DNA of 64,000 nucleotides. Origin: Diadema setosum (lineage: Eukaryota > Echinodermata > Echinoidea > Diadematoida > Diadematidae). The stretch spans positions 13,172,401-13,236,400 of the forward strand of contig CM067067.1 of the NCBI GenBank assembly GCA_033980235.1, read 5' to 3'. The position numbers were made by a program, and so were the translations under genes. The notes beneath the pieces were generated by a model. It saw nothing but the letters and a program-made list of their open reading frames with translations, did no database searches and was not told the origin of the DNA. The first letter of the stretch is position 1; each line of letters opens with the position of its first letter. This document shows positions 36,376-49,280 of this stretch, one piece after another.

Positions 36376-37789
36376 GCCCCTGTCACACTTTGCCGGATAA
36401 AGGCCCGGTCCCACTGCACTTACGGATGCAAAGGGGATGTAAAGCGTACAAAAAAATCTTGCCATCCGTTGGAAAACGCTACGAATCCGCTGTGTACCCA
36501 TCGCATACGTGTTTCATCCGCTCTATCCATCGAGCATCCGTCCACTGTGATTTCATCCGCGCAAAAAGTTTTAAGCTGCTTAAAACTTTTAGAACGGATG
36601 AACTTTCCGCTGTGTACGATGTAAATCCGCGACATACGAGCAACAAACGTTGTATGTCCGTGCGGCATCCCTTAAACGTCCGCTGCATCCTCTCTGCATC
36701 CTCTGGGCATCCTCGCAACTCACATCCGCTGCAGCTAAAAACGGAAAGAGGGAGGAAAGATATGGTACGTGGAACGTCTTTACATCGTTAATAGCACGTT
36801 AATAGAAAAGATGTAAGCGTATGCATCTCGTATATAAAGCATTTCGAAAGCATCCCCTCTGCATCCGCTCTGCATCCACTCTGCATCCGCTTTTTCTGCT
36901 ATGCGTCCGTTTCGCAATTATCTCCGGTAACCCCTTCGGAGCTGTCATCCCCTTCCATCCGCTTTCATCCGCTAGGTTTCCGATGGACATCCGTTTAACA
37001 TCCCCGCTACATACTACCCACGTCCGTTCTGTTTCCGTTCTATTACCGCCAATTTTCGCCAATTTTGTCAATTTCTGGAGCGGATGAAAGCGGATGAAGC
37101 CATCCCCGAAATTTTGCTCGTCCGCTGTGTCCTTTCTGCATACGCTTTGTGTCCGTCGGCCAGTGGGACCGGGCCTTAAACCAAACACGTGAGAAACCAA
37201 GGTCGATTTTTGGCACCCGTTGATGTTCTTTAAAATGCGTTTCGTGTCATATTTATCCTTTGGATGGACGTTTATCTTCCAGTGATTTCCGTCAGAGCGG
37301 CCAGAAAACTCTGTACCTGCACAAAGTTTTTTCCTCGCCAAAGACGGATAGCGCGATCCGACCCTTGCCCGATAGTCGTATGTTTTCCCCTGTATCTGTA
37401 CTGTACTTTGTCGCTTTTCACGCGTTTCCATCAGCTAGGCATCCTGTAGAGTCCGTTGCTGCAAGAGGTGGAACGGCTGTGTGCAGCACATCAAACGCTT
37501 ACGCACGGTTCTCTGACGTTCAATGTGTTTGATGCGTCACACATTTGTTCGTCGTGCGTTTTATCCTTTGGGCATGCGGTTCATAATCGCTTCTCATGCG
37601 TTGTGCAAGTTCCACTGTTCTGTACACAATCGCCCCATGTGCGTTTTGTTCGGTCCCGAGACAGTGCATGTACGTTCCTCTAAAACGGAAACTTTACACT
37701 TTGTCCACCGGATTGACAATTTGAACAACGGATGAGCTACATTGCCCGTTTCTTATACATGGGCCTATCCGGCAAAGTGTGACAGGGGC
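36376..37789. mobile_element. Outer non-autonomous DNA transposon, TIR GCCCCTGTCACAC...
   Basis: A perfect 24-base inverted repeat marks the ends: the left arm 36376-36399 reads GCCCCTGTCACACTTTGCCG then GATA, and the right arm 37766-37789 is its reverse complement. Removing the inner element (36401-37176) leaves about 640 bases. The remaining interior has ATCCGT/GCGTTTT-type motifs, is GC-richer than its surroundings, and shows no transposase. No clear target duplication was found at the outer ends, so the superfamily is not assigned. Confidence 0.75.
36401..37176. mobile_element. Inner DNA transposon with TAA target duplication, nested in the outer element
   Basis: The ends are perfect inverted repeats AGGCCCGGTCCCACTG (36401-36416) and CAGTGGGACCGGGCCT (37161-37176). 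They are flanked on both sides by TAA (36398-36400 and 37177-37179). A 3-bp TWA target duplication is the known habit of PIF/Harbinger transposons, so this is tentatively a Harbinger-type non-autonomous element. The left target copy abuts the outer element's left terminal repeat, so the inner element inserted later. The interior has about 19 CATCC motifs (often GCATCCGC) on the plus strand and about five GGATG, and a perfect hairpin AAAAGTTTTAAGC-T-GCTTAAAACTTTT. The 210-codon minus-strand ORF 36799-37431 crosses the element's right end and is not a transposase. Confidence 0.75.
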
Positions 37790-39027
37790 TTTAATATTAT
37801 TGTTGACATGACTTGTCACTAAAGTCCAGGTTAGAAAAGATTCTCTACGTTGTGGGTCAAATGACAGCATATTTCCCCATCTTTTTGGTTGTTTGTCTTT
37901 ATCCCGTTCGAGGTTTGCTAGATTTAAAGACTGGACCTGCGGTGCGTGCACGCTCTTCTCTGGTTGATAACCCGTAAATGTTACGGGAAGATTCCGACGG
38001 AAGTATTGATCAAAATATAAATGCTACACCTCCAATAATCCATTCTCCTCATCTTGTATTTCATAGAATATCACGGAGGTCCATCATTTCTTGTCCGCGG
38101 GGCTCTTTCAAAGACAGTTCTTTGTGCTATGCCCTTTTCCACATCTCCCTTCGACGCCTCGGCATTCACGTGTCAGACGCTGTGGTTCATTCCCCGGCGT
38201 TCTAGTTGGTATTGTATGTTGCCATTTTGCCCAAAGTTCAAGGATGTAACAAAATTACCTCCTAATGTGGCATTATTGCCAGTAGAAAGAGCGGTTAGAA
38301 TGCAGCGCACCTGCGCTAATGGTTTGCAAATATTTTCATTGTGGTCCAATTGCATCGAAAATGTCGTGCTGCTGTTGCCAGGGGATCACAATGTTCTCTT
38401 CAGGTTGTGACAGTTTGCGGACTAATGAACATTAACGACAAAGAACTCTGGTGGTCTGTGCTTCTGTGGGAAATCAAGCGAACACTTCCTAGTGGTCTGT
38501 CGCAATGTTTTGTCGTGTCCGCTAAAGTATTCAGAAAGTGTTCTCAACGAAAAAGGCAGCCCCAAGACAAACGGATGTAGCTCCAGGTAATTTTAGAAAT
38601 TAAGGGAAAATTTCCCGTGAAGAGAAATGATTTTGAATGAGAGTGATGCAGAAAGCACGAGCTAATTGAAATACCGAGTGAAACTTAACAAATATTTGGT
38701 AACGTTACATGCGACCGCTGGAAAACAAGACCATCAATGGGCTCCTTGAAATAAAGCATTGGTCACGTGGCTTTGCAATCACCTTGCTTTGCATTCCGGA
38801 AGGCAGTGTAGACAGAAAAGGTTCAGTTTTCTTGCTTTCCAAAGGCAGATATATGATTACTATAGTCTGACGAGAGTAATTTTGCAATAAGATAATGTAT
38901 TTGACTTATGTGTTATGGAGATGATGCAGATATCGATATCAATTTTTTTACACAATTTGAAGTAATTAATGTGTGAAAAATCATCATTATGCATTATCAA
39001 GTGTATAGTGAAAAATCTTTCAACACA
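37790..39027. other. Non-coding stretch
   Basis: ORFs at 38054-38410 and neighbours show no recognisable motif. No repeats of note. Confidence 0.5.
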
Positions 39028-39257
39028 CACTCTCCAACAAATGAAACGGTAAATCAACATTTTTGATGTCACTCCTCCAACCTTTTTGTAAATGTTAAAT
39101 TTAACACTCAAAATATTGGATTTACCATTTCTAAAATGGTAATTTAACATTGTGAATGTTAAATTTAACATTTTGAGTGCTAAATTTACAATTTTACACA
39201 AGGTTGGAGGAGTGACAACATTTGAATTATTAATTTACCATTTGATTTCTTAGAGTG
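39028..39257. mobile_element. MITE with CACTCCTCC/GGAGGAGTG ends, copy 2
   Basis: Same family as 6452-6668. The left end CACTCT...AAATGAAACGGTAAATCA leads into TGTCACTCCTCCAACC (39066-39081); the right arm GGTTGGAGGAGTGACA leads into AATTTACCATTTGATTTCTTAGAGTG. The interior has the hairpin TTACCATTTCTAAAATGGTAA and several TTTAACATTTTG-type repeats. It is better preserved than the first copy, giving AGAGTG/CACTCT as the likely outermost bases. Confidence 0.8.
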
Positions 39258-42200
39258 CATGAGTATCGGGATAATCTCAATTCTGATAATATTGAGCTGT
39301 ATTTCATAATCTAATGCATTTCCAAGGAAATACTGATCAATTGATCAAGAAGCTTATCAGAGCAACAGCATTATGACCGCAAACTCGAAAAGAAAAAGGA
39401 AAGTTTAAGATAATTATTCTGTTTTAAATGTGTTTTACTTGGGGTTATGGGTAAAGTTCCTAGGCAAAATTATGAAGAGTATTTATAAGGTCTTGTACCT
39501 AGCCTTCAGGCATGTCGGGAGATGTTATGCTACTGCTCCGTGCAGTTGAGGGTGATAAGAGGGGAGCTCTTGGGTTCACATTCTGCTATTAACCTGTTCC
39601 ATATTGAATTCATAAATGCCCATAGACTTAACACGCAGGCCACCAGGTTCCCGCACGGAACGGGTTAGTTTGCTCACATCCTTGTGCATGGTGTTTTAGC
39701 CACAATGCGATTATTGTGCGTCTTATAGTTCCAGAATACAGGAAGAGCTGCGTCTACTCCCAGGTATCCATTTCCAGGCACGCAAGTCCATCTTTTCTTA
39801 AGATCATTACTATTATCCAGTCGTATGTTTTATTATCCTTTACAGATCATTATCAATATTGTCATTATTATTTCTACCATTCTTCATTGTCACCATTGTT
39901 AGTGGTACAATATTGTTACCATTTTGGTCTTCATTGTGAGCGTACCTTTCAGTACCACCAAGGCAGTGTTTTCAAATGATCTTCAAAGGGCATGATAGGC
40001 AACTTTAATGACATTTAGAAGATGACAATATTATCATTTGCTCGCTGAATTCATTGTTGATTTGCTGGTGGTGGTTGTTGTTGTTTTTTTAATCTGTGAC
40101 CTTTTCGGAAAATAACTTCTTCCCTCATTAAACTCTTTGTTAAATGCCATGCAGCCATCTGAAAGTGACCGGCATATCGTAACCAACGCTATGGCGAGAT
40201 GACTTATAATACATCTTCCGACATATTATCCATGTTCGACAGCATTGCAGTGAAGATGGTAAATTGACTTGGTTCTCGCGATATGAAAATTCACAAGAAT
40301 TTTGAATTTTCTCCATTACTAATGTTATAATTGCTCCAACAGTAAAACATTACACTCTGCCATGAGGACTTTAAAAAAAATCAATATATGAGATATGATA
40401 TGATAGGTTATGTTCTTGGTCTTGCATCATGTACGTATTAAACTGACTGTTTTAATCAGTTTCAGTTAAGCAAATTGGAATGGGATTCTGCGTGTCAAAT
40501 AGTGAGAGATTGATCTAATGATCAGACTTTCATTTAGGTACAAGTCGAGATGATCCCGTATTATATCTTCGTATTGTTAAAAAAATTGTAGTTTTTGTAG
40601 AACTATCATGAACATCAACCTATCAAGATCTGCATGTAGTATAAATTCTTTGCATTAAATTGCTCTGTATGCTTTTGTAATGCGGAGAAATAACAGCAAG
40701 TTACAAAATGCCTCTGCTGTAGCCATGGTTTTGCCTAATATAGGGTACACAAGATCTGAGAATCGCAAACGCCGTTTCTATATAATACACATGAAATCGT
40801 GAAATGAAAGTAGCACCATGCAGTGTTACTTGATACATGATAATTAATATTGAATTACCTCATCAAATGCTACAAATTTGGTTGCTTAGTGATATTCATA
40901 TGCAATATCGCGATTTCAAATGTGTATGAAGTAATCTATATGCCTCATCCCCACCCCCTCTCCCCAAAATGTATTACTGCCGGTAGTCGGTTGACAATAG
41001 GTTAATCATGCTTTAGGCAGGGGACTACAACTGATAGGCTCAGCGCGTGTGCGATAACTCAATATCTCCTCGTGCATGAAAGGTGTGCATTCGGTGCGCC
41101 CCCGTGGCGTCTTTGATCCACACCGTGACTAATAGCACGGGCAGCCACGCAGCCGAGGAGTAAAAGCCACTTCTCGTGTCGGGTTTCAACCCTGCTAATC
41201 GTCTCCTCAGGCCTACCAGGAGTCAACGCAAGATCTTTTGATGATTATATTATCGAGCGGAAGGGCACTGTTACCTTCCCCTTCTTCCTCTTTCGTGTCA
41301 TCCGCATGTTGCTCTCTATCCCTCTCCCTCCCTTTCTCTTCTGTATTTCTGCTCTTCCACATCTTATCCAGACTCACACAATTGAGTCCAATAAAAGATG
41401 GTTTCTATTGAAACCGAGACTGCAGCGCTGTGATTTTTTGAATTGCGAATATCATTGAAGCGCGAACGCATGCCATTGTGATCTATTTTACCGCCGCCGT
41501 ATCAGTTTTATGTGCGTTTCTCTTTAAGCCTCAGCTCGACACTCGAAGGTCCCTTCGACTGGTTTTCGCAGATTGAATACCAAGAAATACCTAGTGTCAC
41601 TAACATGATTAAAGACGTGGTAGGCGGAAGATACACAAAATAGGTTATTAACGGAATTTTGACACAACCAGGTGCACAGTTTTCACTCTATGAAGTCAGG
41701 GAACTACACGTTGTCAACAAACAAGCTGTTCTATTCACTTTGACATTAGAACGAGATGCAATTAACCTAGGGTAAAATTGTAACTAACTAATTACACAGT
41801 TACCGGAACAATAATAGAAACCATTACATTTCCAATCCATATTACACATAATATGTGTTACTGCCTGGTAACCTATCGAACGAAATTCGATTTGAGGAGC
41901 TCTGTAGTTGATTCTGTTTATTCTGCAATAAAATGCTTTCAAAGTTTCCTTTGACCAAGCGAACGTAGCAACTGATCTGAGAGACATTTTTGCTATGTAG
42001 GAGTTGTGCTCCAGCAACGTTATAAGCTTCGTTCATGGCTATAACAATTACCGGGTAAAGGATGCTGATCTCACTGATCACATGCTGATACTTACTTGTA
42101 TTATATGAAATTGCAAGAAAACAATGAGCAAGAATGATATTGCTGTTCGATCGGTTTCTCCGAAATGGAGCGGTTTCACAGCGATCAGCAGACACAAACA

Positions 42201-43286
42201 AGAGACCCTGAAGGTTACGTACCAAACAAACTTGCACGTGACTGAACTTTTTATTTTTCATGTATTATTCTACCTACGATGCAAAAAACTGCTATCTGTT
42301 GTCAAAAAAAAAAAAAAAAAAGGTTTCTGACGGATTGCTCAGGACGAGATGGACGAGATTTCCTGGACATGTACCCTACAAATTATTATCTAATCAGTAT
42401 AACCATGGACGATATTGATCATCATCTGTGTATTGTCATTGAACGTGCATGTTTTACATAGATCCGCCAGTGATCAAGGCTTTTATTTTTTTCTGTACCA
42501 ACGCTTGGTAGTATTTGACTTCCCAAAATTCTGTTTTTAGCCACAAAAAAAAAAACCGCAGAAATCATAGCTAGCCTCACCTATAAGACAGAATTATGAC
42601 AGATAAATAACTGTACAACAGCACAACGTGGATTGATCAACACAAACTCACTTAAAGTCAAAAAGAAATTCGATATTTGAATGAACTGCAAGTAACTGCG
42701 CCATGCCCTGCAGTAGTTGATGGGTACAATGACGATCATGGCGTAATGCCGAAATCAACCAAGATCAACATGATACCGCCCATGAACCGGTAAAATAACT
42801 CGTTAAAATATATCACTGTAGCGGTGCTTTCGTCGGATTCATTCTTTCCCTTATGTGAACAGACAAGATTAATTATCACTGATATTGACAAAATTGAAGG
42901 GGTCGGAATCGTCAATTTATAACAAATTGTATTGTTGCACGAGTCATTTTAATTCTCTTTCTATATCGCGTAGACCCCAAATGGGAAAATCCATGCCGCA
43001 TTAGCCCAGCCACCATGAGCGGTCCACCCAAATGCGTGCTCTTATGTAGCTCTTAAGGCTACCGCATACCCAACTACGAGATAATGAGATTATAGTATCG
43101 AGGATATTGTGACATAAACTGTCTTTTTTATCATTTATTATCAACGAAAACAAAAAAGGCAGTAAAACATAACATAGCATTAGCCATAGTACAATCCCCC
43201 AGAGGTTTACTTCGTATGAGATGAAACAATAATATTGTTATTACTGTGTCAAGAAAGGTTAGGCTGAGCTAACTCTCCCCACTCAC
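39258..43286. other. Non-coding stretch
   Basis: No supported gene. 41030-41240 is GC-richer without recognised coding. Poly-A lies at 42303-42320. The 139-codon minus-strand ORF 41842-42261 has no recognised domain and is within chance expectation. Confidence 0.5.
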
Positions 43287-43404
43287 CCGGGGAAGGGTGG
43301 GGTTGCACAGCAGAGGGAGCAGATGATACCGGAAACTGTTGGAAGGAGAAATATGGCCATTGTTGCCAGGGCAACAATCTCCAGGTACGCGATGATACAA
43401 GCCC
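43287..43404 (-). CDS. Possible internal exon encoding a transmembrane segment, unidentified
   Basis: On the minus strand, TTCATTCTTTACAG| (acceptor AG at 43406-43405) precedes 118 bases open in one frame and followed by CCCGG|GTGAGT (GT at 43286-43285), an excellent donor. The 38 complete codons run ACIIAYLEIVALATMAIFLL, then PTVSGIICSLCC, then ATPPFP. This is one hydrophobic stretch long enough to span a membrane, followed by a cysteine cluster (CSLCC) such as is often palmitoylated next to a membrane, then a proline-rich turn. Entry is phase 1 and exit is phase 2. No joining exon was confirmed. The exon also contains GTTGCCAGGGCAAC (43362-43375), a perfect RFX X-box on sequence alone. Family not recognised; a chance hydrophobic ORF is the alternative. 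Confidence 0.35.
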
Positions 43405-46400
43405 CTGTAAAGAATGAAGAGGTGAAGTGAAGCGTAGGGTTGTACGTCTGAAATGTTGTTGTGTAGTCAAAGGACAAGTTCCCCCCAAATTTATGAGTGG
43501 ATTAAGCAAATGCAGCAATATCAGTAGAACACAACATCAGGGAAAGTTTGAGAAAAATGGGACAATCCATTGAAAAGATATTTTCATATGCATCTTTAAC
43601 GTGTCATTGCCGAATCATCCCTTTAAACGATGGATTGTGGGTTCTTTCCCATGTCATAATTGTCTACCAGCGTTGCAAGGACAAAATGATAATATAAATG
43701 CTGATAATTGTTGTTTTGTGTGTGCGTGCGTGTGTGTGTGTGTGTGTGTTAAATAAAGGCATCAGATGCTTTGTATGGCAAAGAACAACTAAATCTCATT
43801 GTAACCATACAGACAAACCTGTACGAACAGTTACAATCAAGCTCCTGAACTGTAATTATACAATGCTAGGATTTTAAATGGATAACATTGGATAAGGCAA
43901 TACAAATGCACGTTGACCGAATTGATCAATGATAACTGGACCATCACTTAGGCGGTCGAAAAAAAAATGTTTAAACATGTTTCCCTGCGATCTGCGACAT
44001 ATTTAGTTAATCATATTAGTAGCATGCACGGAAACACGCAAGTTATGCTCAGTATAGGGAAGTGTGCATTCCAATGTATTTTGCTAATTATATTAGTACT
44101 TAAACATTTGGTTAGCAGGTGATGTCACTGACAGAATCTTGGTTTTGAAGTTGTTGTTTTTTGTAGACGTATCCAAGTAATCTGAAGAAAAACAGTAAGA
44201 AATAAATCATGAAATATATGACACGTATTTAGATATCCATTTGGCCACATACATGGTCTTGAGGGCATCATGAATTAACGCAAGTCAACAAGCATTTGTA
44301 CTGCACAGCTTCTTTGACTTACAATAGTACACTAAATACCTTTGAGTGCCTAATAGAGTGCGCTCGGGTAAAACACTTTGCGATTAAAAAAAAAAATCAA
44401 AACGTGGTATGATGTTTATATGTTCTTCAGAAGAGGAATGCTTCGGGTAGAATAAAGAAAACAGGAATAACTATCCATTTATTTCAGCTAGCCATTAGCT
44501 GACTGTCCATTTATAGCCCTAGAATAGATGGCTTTCCGTTTTGATGGTATTGGAGCCATCCATTTCTAGATCGGCTGAGTGGTCAGGATTGTCATAATGC
44601 CATGCATAAAGAATCCAAGAGTAAGTCATACTGTAATTTATCTATCATAAAGTATGTAAGTATGTAAGTGTGTAGATGTATGTGGATGTTTGTGTATGTG
44701 TATGTGTGTGTATTGTGTGTACATGTGTGCGTGTGTGTGTGTATGTGTGTTTGTGTACGCGCGTGGGTGTATATGTCAAGTGTAGGCCTATGTATTTTTT
44801 TCATTTCTTATGAAGAGCAATGGCGACTCTGATTTCGGCGTTGTATTCATGTGCATCACAAGAGCTATAACATAGGGAAATGAAAAGGGACAATGCCTTG
44901 TGACTGGTGTCCGAACCGAAATGGTATTCAAACTTATACCAAATATACCTCTCCATGTTATCAACAGTCATTCTATGTCCCTTTAGGGCTGACGTAAACA
45001 CTCGACGTTCACTGCGGAAGAGGGTTGTTAGAGTCGGCAACAGGTTGGCCCCCTGGAAGGTGGACAGAGTTTAGGAATTTGCTTCGACGTGTGGCTGGGA
45101 TTATGAAATGATAATAGGGAAGGTCAACATGTCCTGACAATGTCGAGGCCCTCATTATGACGCTCTTTGCTGTATGCATGCATGCATGTCTTTCTTATAT
45201 CTGCAAATTCTCATCAGTTTTGTTATCATTCCTTTTTCATATTCCAAGTTGTAGAAGTGAGAAAAATTGTTGGCATCTGACCAGTCAAGTGAAATCTATC
45301 AATTTTTATGTTTGTTTGAAAAGAGATATCATCGCTATAATTAGCATCAATTTATCTTTAACAATGTGCAGCAAATCGCGTTTTCATAAAAAAAAAAAAA
45401 ATGGCATGGTCAAATGTACAACATTTCGGGGAACTGAAAAAAAAAGGTCATAATAATTGATTTCTTTGTGATACTTCCACTTCAGTAGAGGTCTGTCATA
45501 CAGGAGTTTCCCATTCAACGATAACAGGCGAGCCATGGACACAACTACAACATCTGAAATAGACAAGGGCAGGCAAACTATACACGAAATATTTCCTACG
45601 ACGATCACGTATCCCTCACTACGTGCACTTCATTGGCTTACAGTTATCCTGGACCGCAGGCCCAGTTTCCGAAGAATTCCCTAATTAGTCACCATGGGAC
45701 TGTAAATTGCCTTTTGATTGACAGAAAATGAAATCTAAAGGTTAGCCATTTTTCGACCGTTGATACATCACATCATATTAAAACAGAGTTAGACAGACTG
45801 TGTGCGAATGTTGCAAGTGAGGCTACTGTTAATACCAATACCTCTGATTTTGGAGGAGTCACCGCAAAATATGGGTGCAAGGATGATTATGCTGTACTAC
45901 AAGTCTTCATTGACGCTTTAATTCGTGCTTATTGCTCACTTGCGACAACATTCAATGGTCATTTAACGATAATGTGCTAGAGCAAAAATCAATTGATTTA
46001 GGAACAAAGTTCATGAACGAATATATCGGTAACATTTCTTGTTAATCTAGCACAGACATCGAGATCATATAAATCAATTTTATAATACAGAAATAGAATG
46101 AGCGTTGACAGTTACATGAGTAATATTCTGTAAAATGCTGAATCTTTTTTCCACATATCGTATTTTACAATCTACTATCCTCTAGTAACTGAGAAGAAGA
46201 ATCATATATACACATACACATACATGCATAAATATAATAGATAGATAGATAGATACCGCTGAACTACTATGTCTGATGATAATACAACATACTTGTAATG
46301 ATAACAAAAGTTTTGAAAATTAATAATTGTAGTGATGACCAATTGATCATAAATTATGTATTCCTGACGGTTTTTTTTTTTTGCTAGATACTGTATTACT

Positions 46401-46857
46401 CTGACGACGAAATCTCGCCAGCTATATGAAAATGATTAAGCTTAAGATATCCCAAGCACGACGTAAAATCAGACATCGGTAAGCGAACGTCTGGCGTCTT
46501 TAAAGAGCAGGTGACTCTGTTGGTGATGTCAATCAGGATATATAGCACGCAACGAGAGGAAACCGTGAAAGTTAATTCTATAGAGAGAGGGGTGGGTGGA
46601 GGTGGATTCTTTGGAATGATTTCATGCGTCCTTTCCAATCGAAGAAGGCGTGAAGTATGAGTTCATCGCGTTTGGAAATGCCGTTTCCTCATGAACGCGC
46701 CCCCTATCAACCGAAAATGATTCGTCTTCTTTTCGAGTGGGAATCGAGCAAGCTCTGAATATTTCACGCGAAAGTGGGATCATGACAGCCGGCATTTCTT
46801 TTCGCGTCCTGTTTTTTTTTTCCCCGCGCTGTTTGATGAGAAGCTAGGACGCGTCAA

Positions 46858-46886
46858 AAAAGAACGATGAAACTCATCGTTCTTTT
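46858..46886. repeat. Perfect hairpin AAAAGAACGATGA/TCATCGTTCTTTT
   Basis: A 13-bp perfect stem (46858-46870 with 46874-46886) and an AAC loop. It could form a stable RNA hairpin if transcribed. It lies just after a CpG-rich GGACGCGTC. Confidence 0.85.
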
Positions 46887-47120
46887 ATGTTCAAGCCGAG
46901 GTAACATCGTGGCCCAATATTGCATGTGATGTGAACAAACTGTTGAACATCAGCATTAATATCAACCGACTAAAACAGAATCGTAACACCTAAGTTTTAA
47001 TATGTCGAAATTCTTGAATATTTATTGAAATATCGAACACTTCGAGATAACTATTTGTCTATGACGTTGGTAGGGTGTTTCCAGCGGCGCGTAACTTAGA
47101 GACATATCAAATTTAAAAAT

Positions 47121-47233
<113 letters not shown>

Positions 47234-48364
47234 TCTATATTTTCAAGGTTTAGCCCGTTGTGTATGGAAGTGAAATAGGATTACTACAAGGATCAACATT
47301 AGGCAATTGACCTTCTACTTCTGAGTCTAGACCCGTATAGGCAACATTACGTCAAGATCATGCACAATCTTTCTTTTTTTCAAAAACCAAACTCTACCGT
47401 ATAAAAAACAGGGTTCATGAAGACTCAATAAAAATGAAATTGAATCTTAGTCTTTATTTCTGCATTTCTTTTTCATTATTTACATGATGATGATGACAAT
47501 AATACAAAACAGAGGCTGCTTTTTCTTATCGTTGACAAAGTTGACATGTTGACATTCTTTTCGTGAATTCTCTCAGAATTGAGAATTAAGAGCATTGGAA
47601 AGACGGTTTGTGATTCTATGAGATGTGAGATATGCATTATGGCTAAACTGCTTGAAAGACATCTATGAAGACAAAATTTAGTAAGTCAAGTGATTTTTCT
47701 CTTGCAAATATGGCCCAGATTTATATGACATCTGAGAGGAGAAAACGTCCTTGAAATGCCACTTAACGATTGTTTCAAGATAACGAAATCGAAAATCATA
47801 TTTGAAATGACGAGCTGAAAAGGACTTTTCCACGAGGGAAAATCCTCAGTGTGACTTGAACTTTGTTCGGGATTTCTCTTGAGCAGTTATTGATAACACT
47901 AAGGATTGAAAAAAAAAGGCTGGTGAACTTTGATTGTTCCCACCTCTCTGACAATACAATGTCTGTCGGCAGTGTTTTAATTGCCCCTTTTCAATCGGCA
48001 GCGATGATCATACATTTACTACCGAAACAATTCAGTTCAAACTCTTGATGCTTTCCTCAGAAACCTTGGAATCTCCATTGTCACTTCGGCCGTCATTATG
48101 GCTACACACGCGAGTGTTCTATTGGCAGTAGATGCTTTGCATCCCCCGAGCATTCAATTTAATAGTCCTCGACGATATAAAACAAATCCGTTCAAAGCTT
48201 TTCCGTCCATTTTTTCCCATTCACTGGACTTGATGTATCTTTCGCCGAAGGCATCTACTAGTATGCGTAGGCGTTGACGTGACTATTGGACTAATGTATA
48301 TGAATCTGTGCTGTATATTATTCATTCATAGCAGCCTTACTTAAAATCAAATAAAGAGGCACAC

Positions 48365-48396
<32 letters not shown>

Positions 48397-48882
48397 TTCT
48401 CTCTTTCTTAGGTGGGTAATTCATTGTGTTCTGGGATCTCTTATTTGCGATCCACGCCTGTTGAATGCGTTTTTGCACAATGTTCCATTGGTAAAATGGG
48501 CGATGAAAATCAATTGATGAAATTCACGAGTAATATTATAGTAATTCTAGTTACTTCCGAAGGTAAAGTTTATTGTATAAATCTGTTGCCTGATTCTTCT
48601 TTTCTTGGTAAAACGCTATCCCCCAAAAATGGGCGAACGGATGACCTTTCCACACTGTCAAGGATCCGCCGGATGTAATTCTTATATACCGACCCCCGAC
48701 GATCGGGGTCGTTATGGTTTCTTGGTTTTACAGTATTAAAAGTGTTAAAATTTAACAGAGTCATCCTTTACATAGGTTATGAAACTCTCCAAGGTATATC
48801 AGATTCAATCATTAATAGAGCAGAAGTGCTTCTTTCACGCTCTTAAAATTCTAAATCTCTCTATCTATCTATCTATATAACA

Positions 48883-48927
<45 letters not shown>

Positions 48928-49146
48928 CACACATATATGCATATATATCAAATATGTATATATGTATACATATTATATGTTGACCGTTAATATATGCATA
49001 TATATAATATTGTGTTCATATTAAATACATAAAATTATAAATCTGCTTATATAATAATGTGATAAAAACCTATAAATGGCATTAAAACGCTTTTTTATAT
49101 CCTGGCGAGGAAAGCGCATATTTTAGAAACAAATTATACATCTGCT

Positions 49147-49280
<134 letters not shown>

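Noticed and set aside
36799..37431. 210-codon minus-strand ORF, the longest in the window
   Set aside because: It crosses the right end of the inner transposon, is made partly of translated CATCCGC repeats, and shows no transposase or other motif. The local GC richness lowers stop-codon frequency.
44949..45052. Minus-strand exon candidate (begins GANLLPTLTTLFRSERRV)
   Set aside because: It has acceptor- and donor-like ends, but exits in phase 2 while the transmembrane exon at 43287-43404 must be entered in phase 1, and no bridging exon was found. Kept only as a weak possibility.
45459..45551. Minus-strand exon candidate after CTATTTCAG (VVVVSMARLLSLNGKLLYD)
   Set aside because: The donor is weak (GAA|GTATCA), phase does not fit the neighbouring candidate, and the plus strand is also open here.
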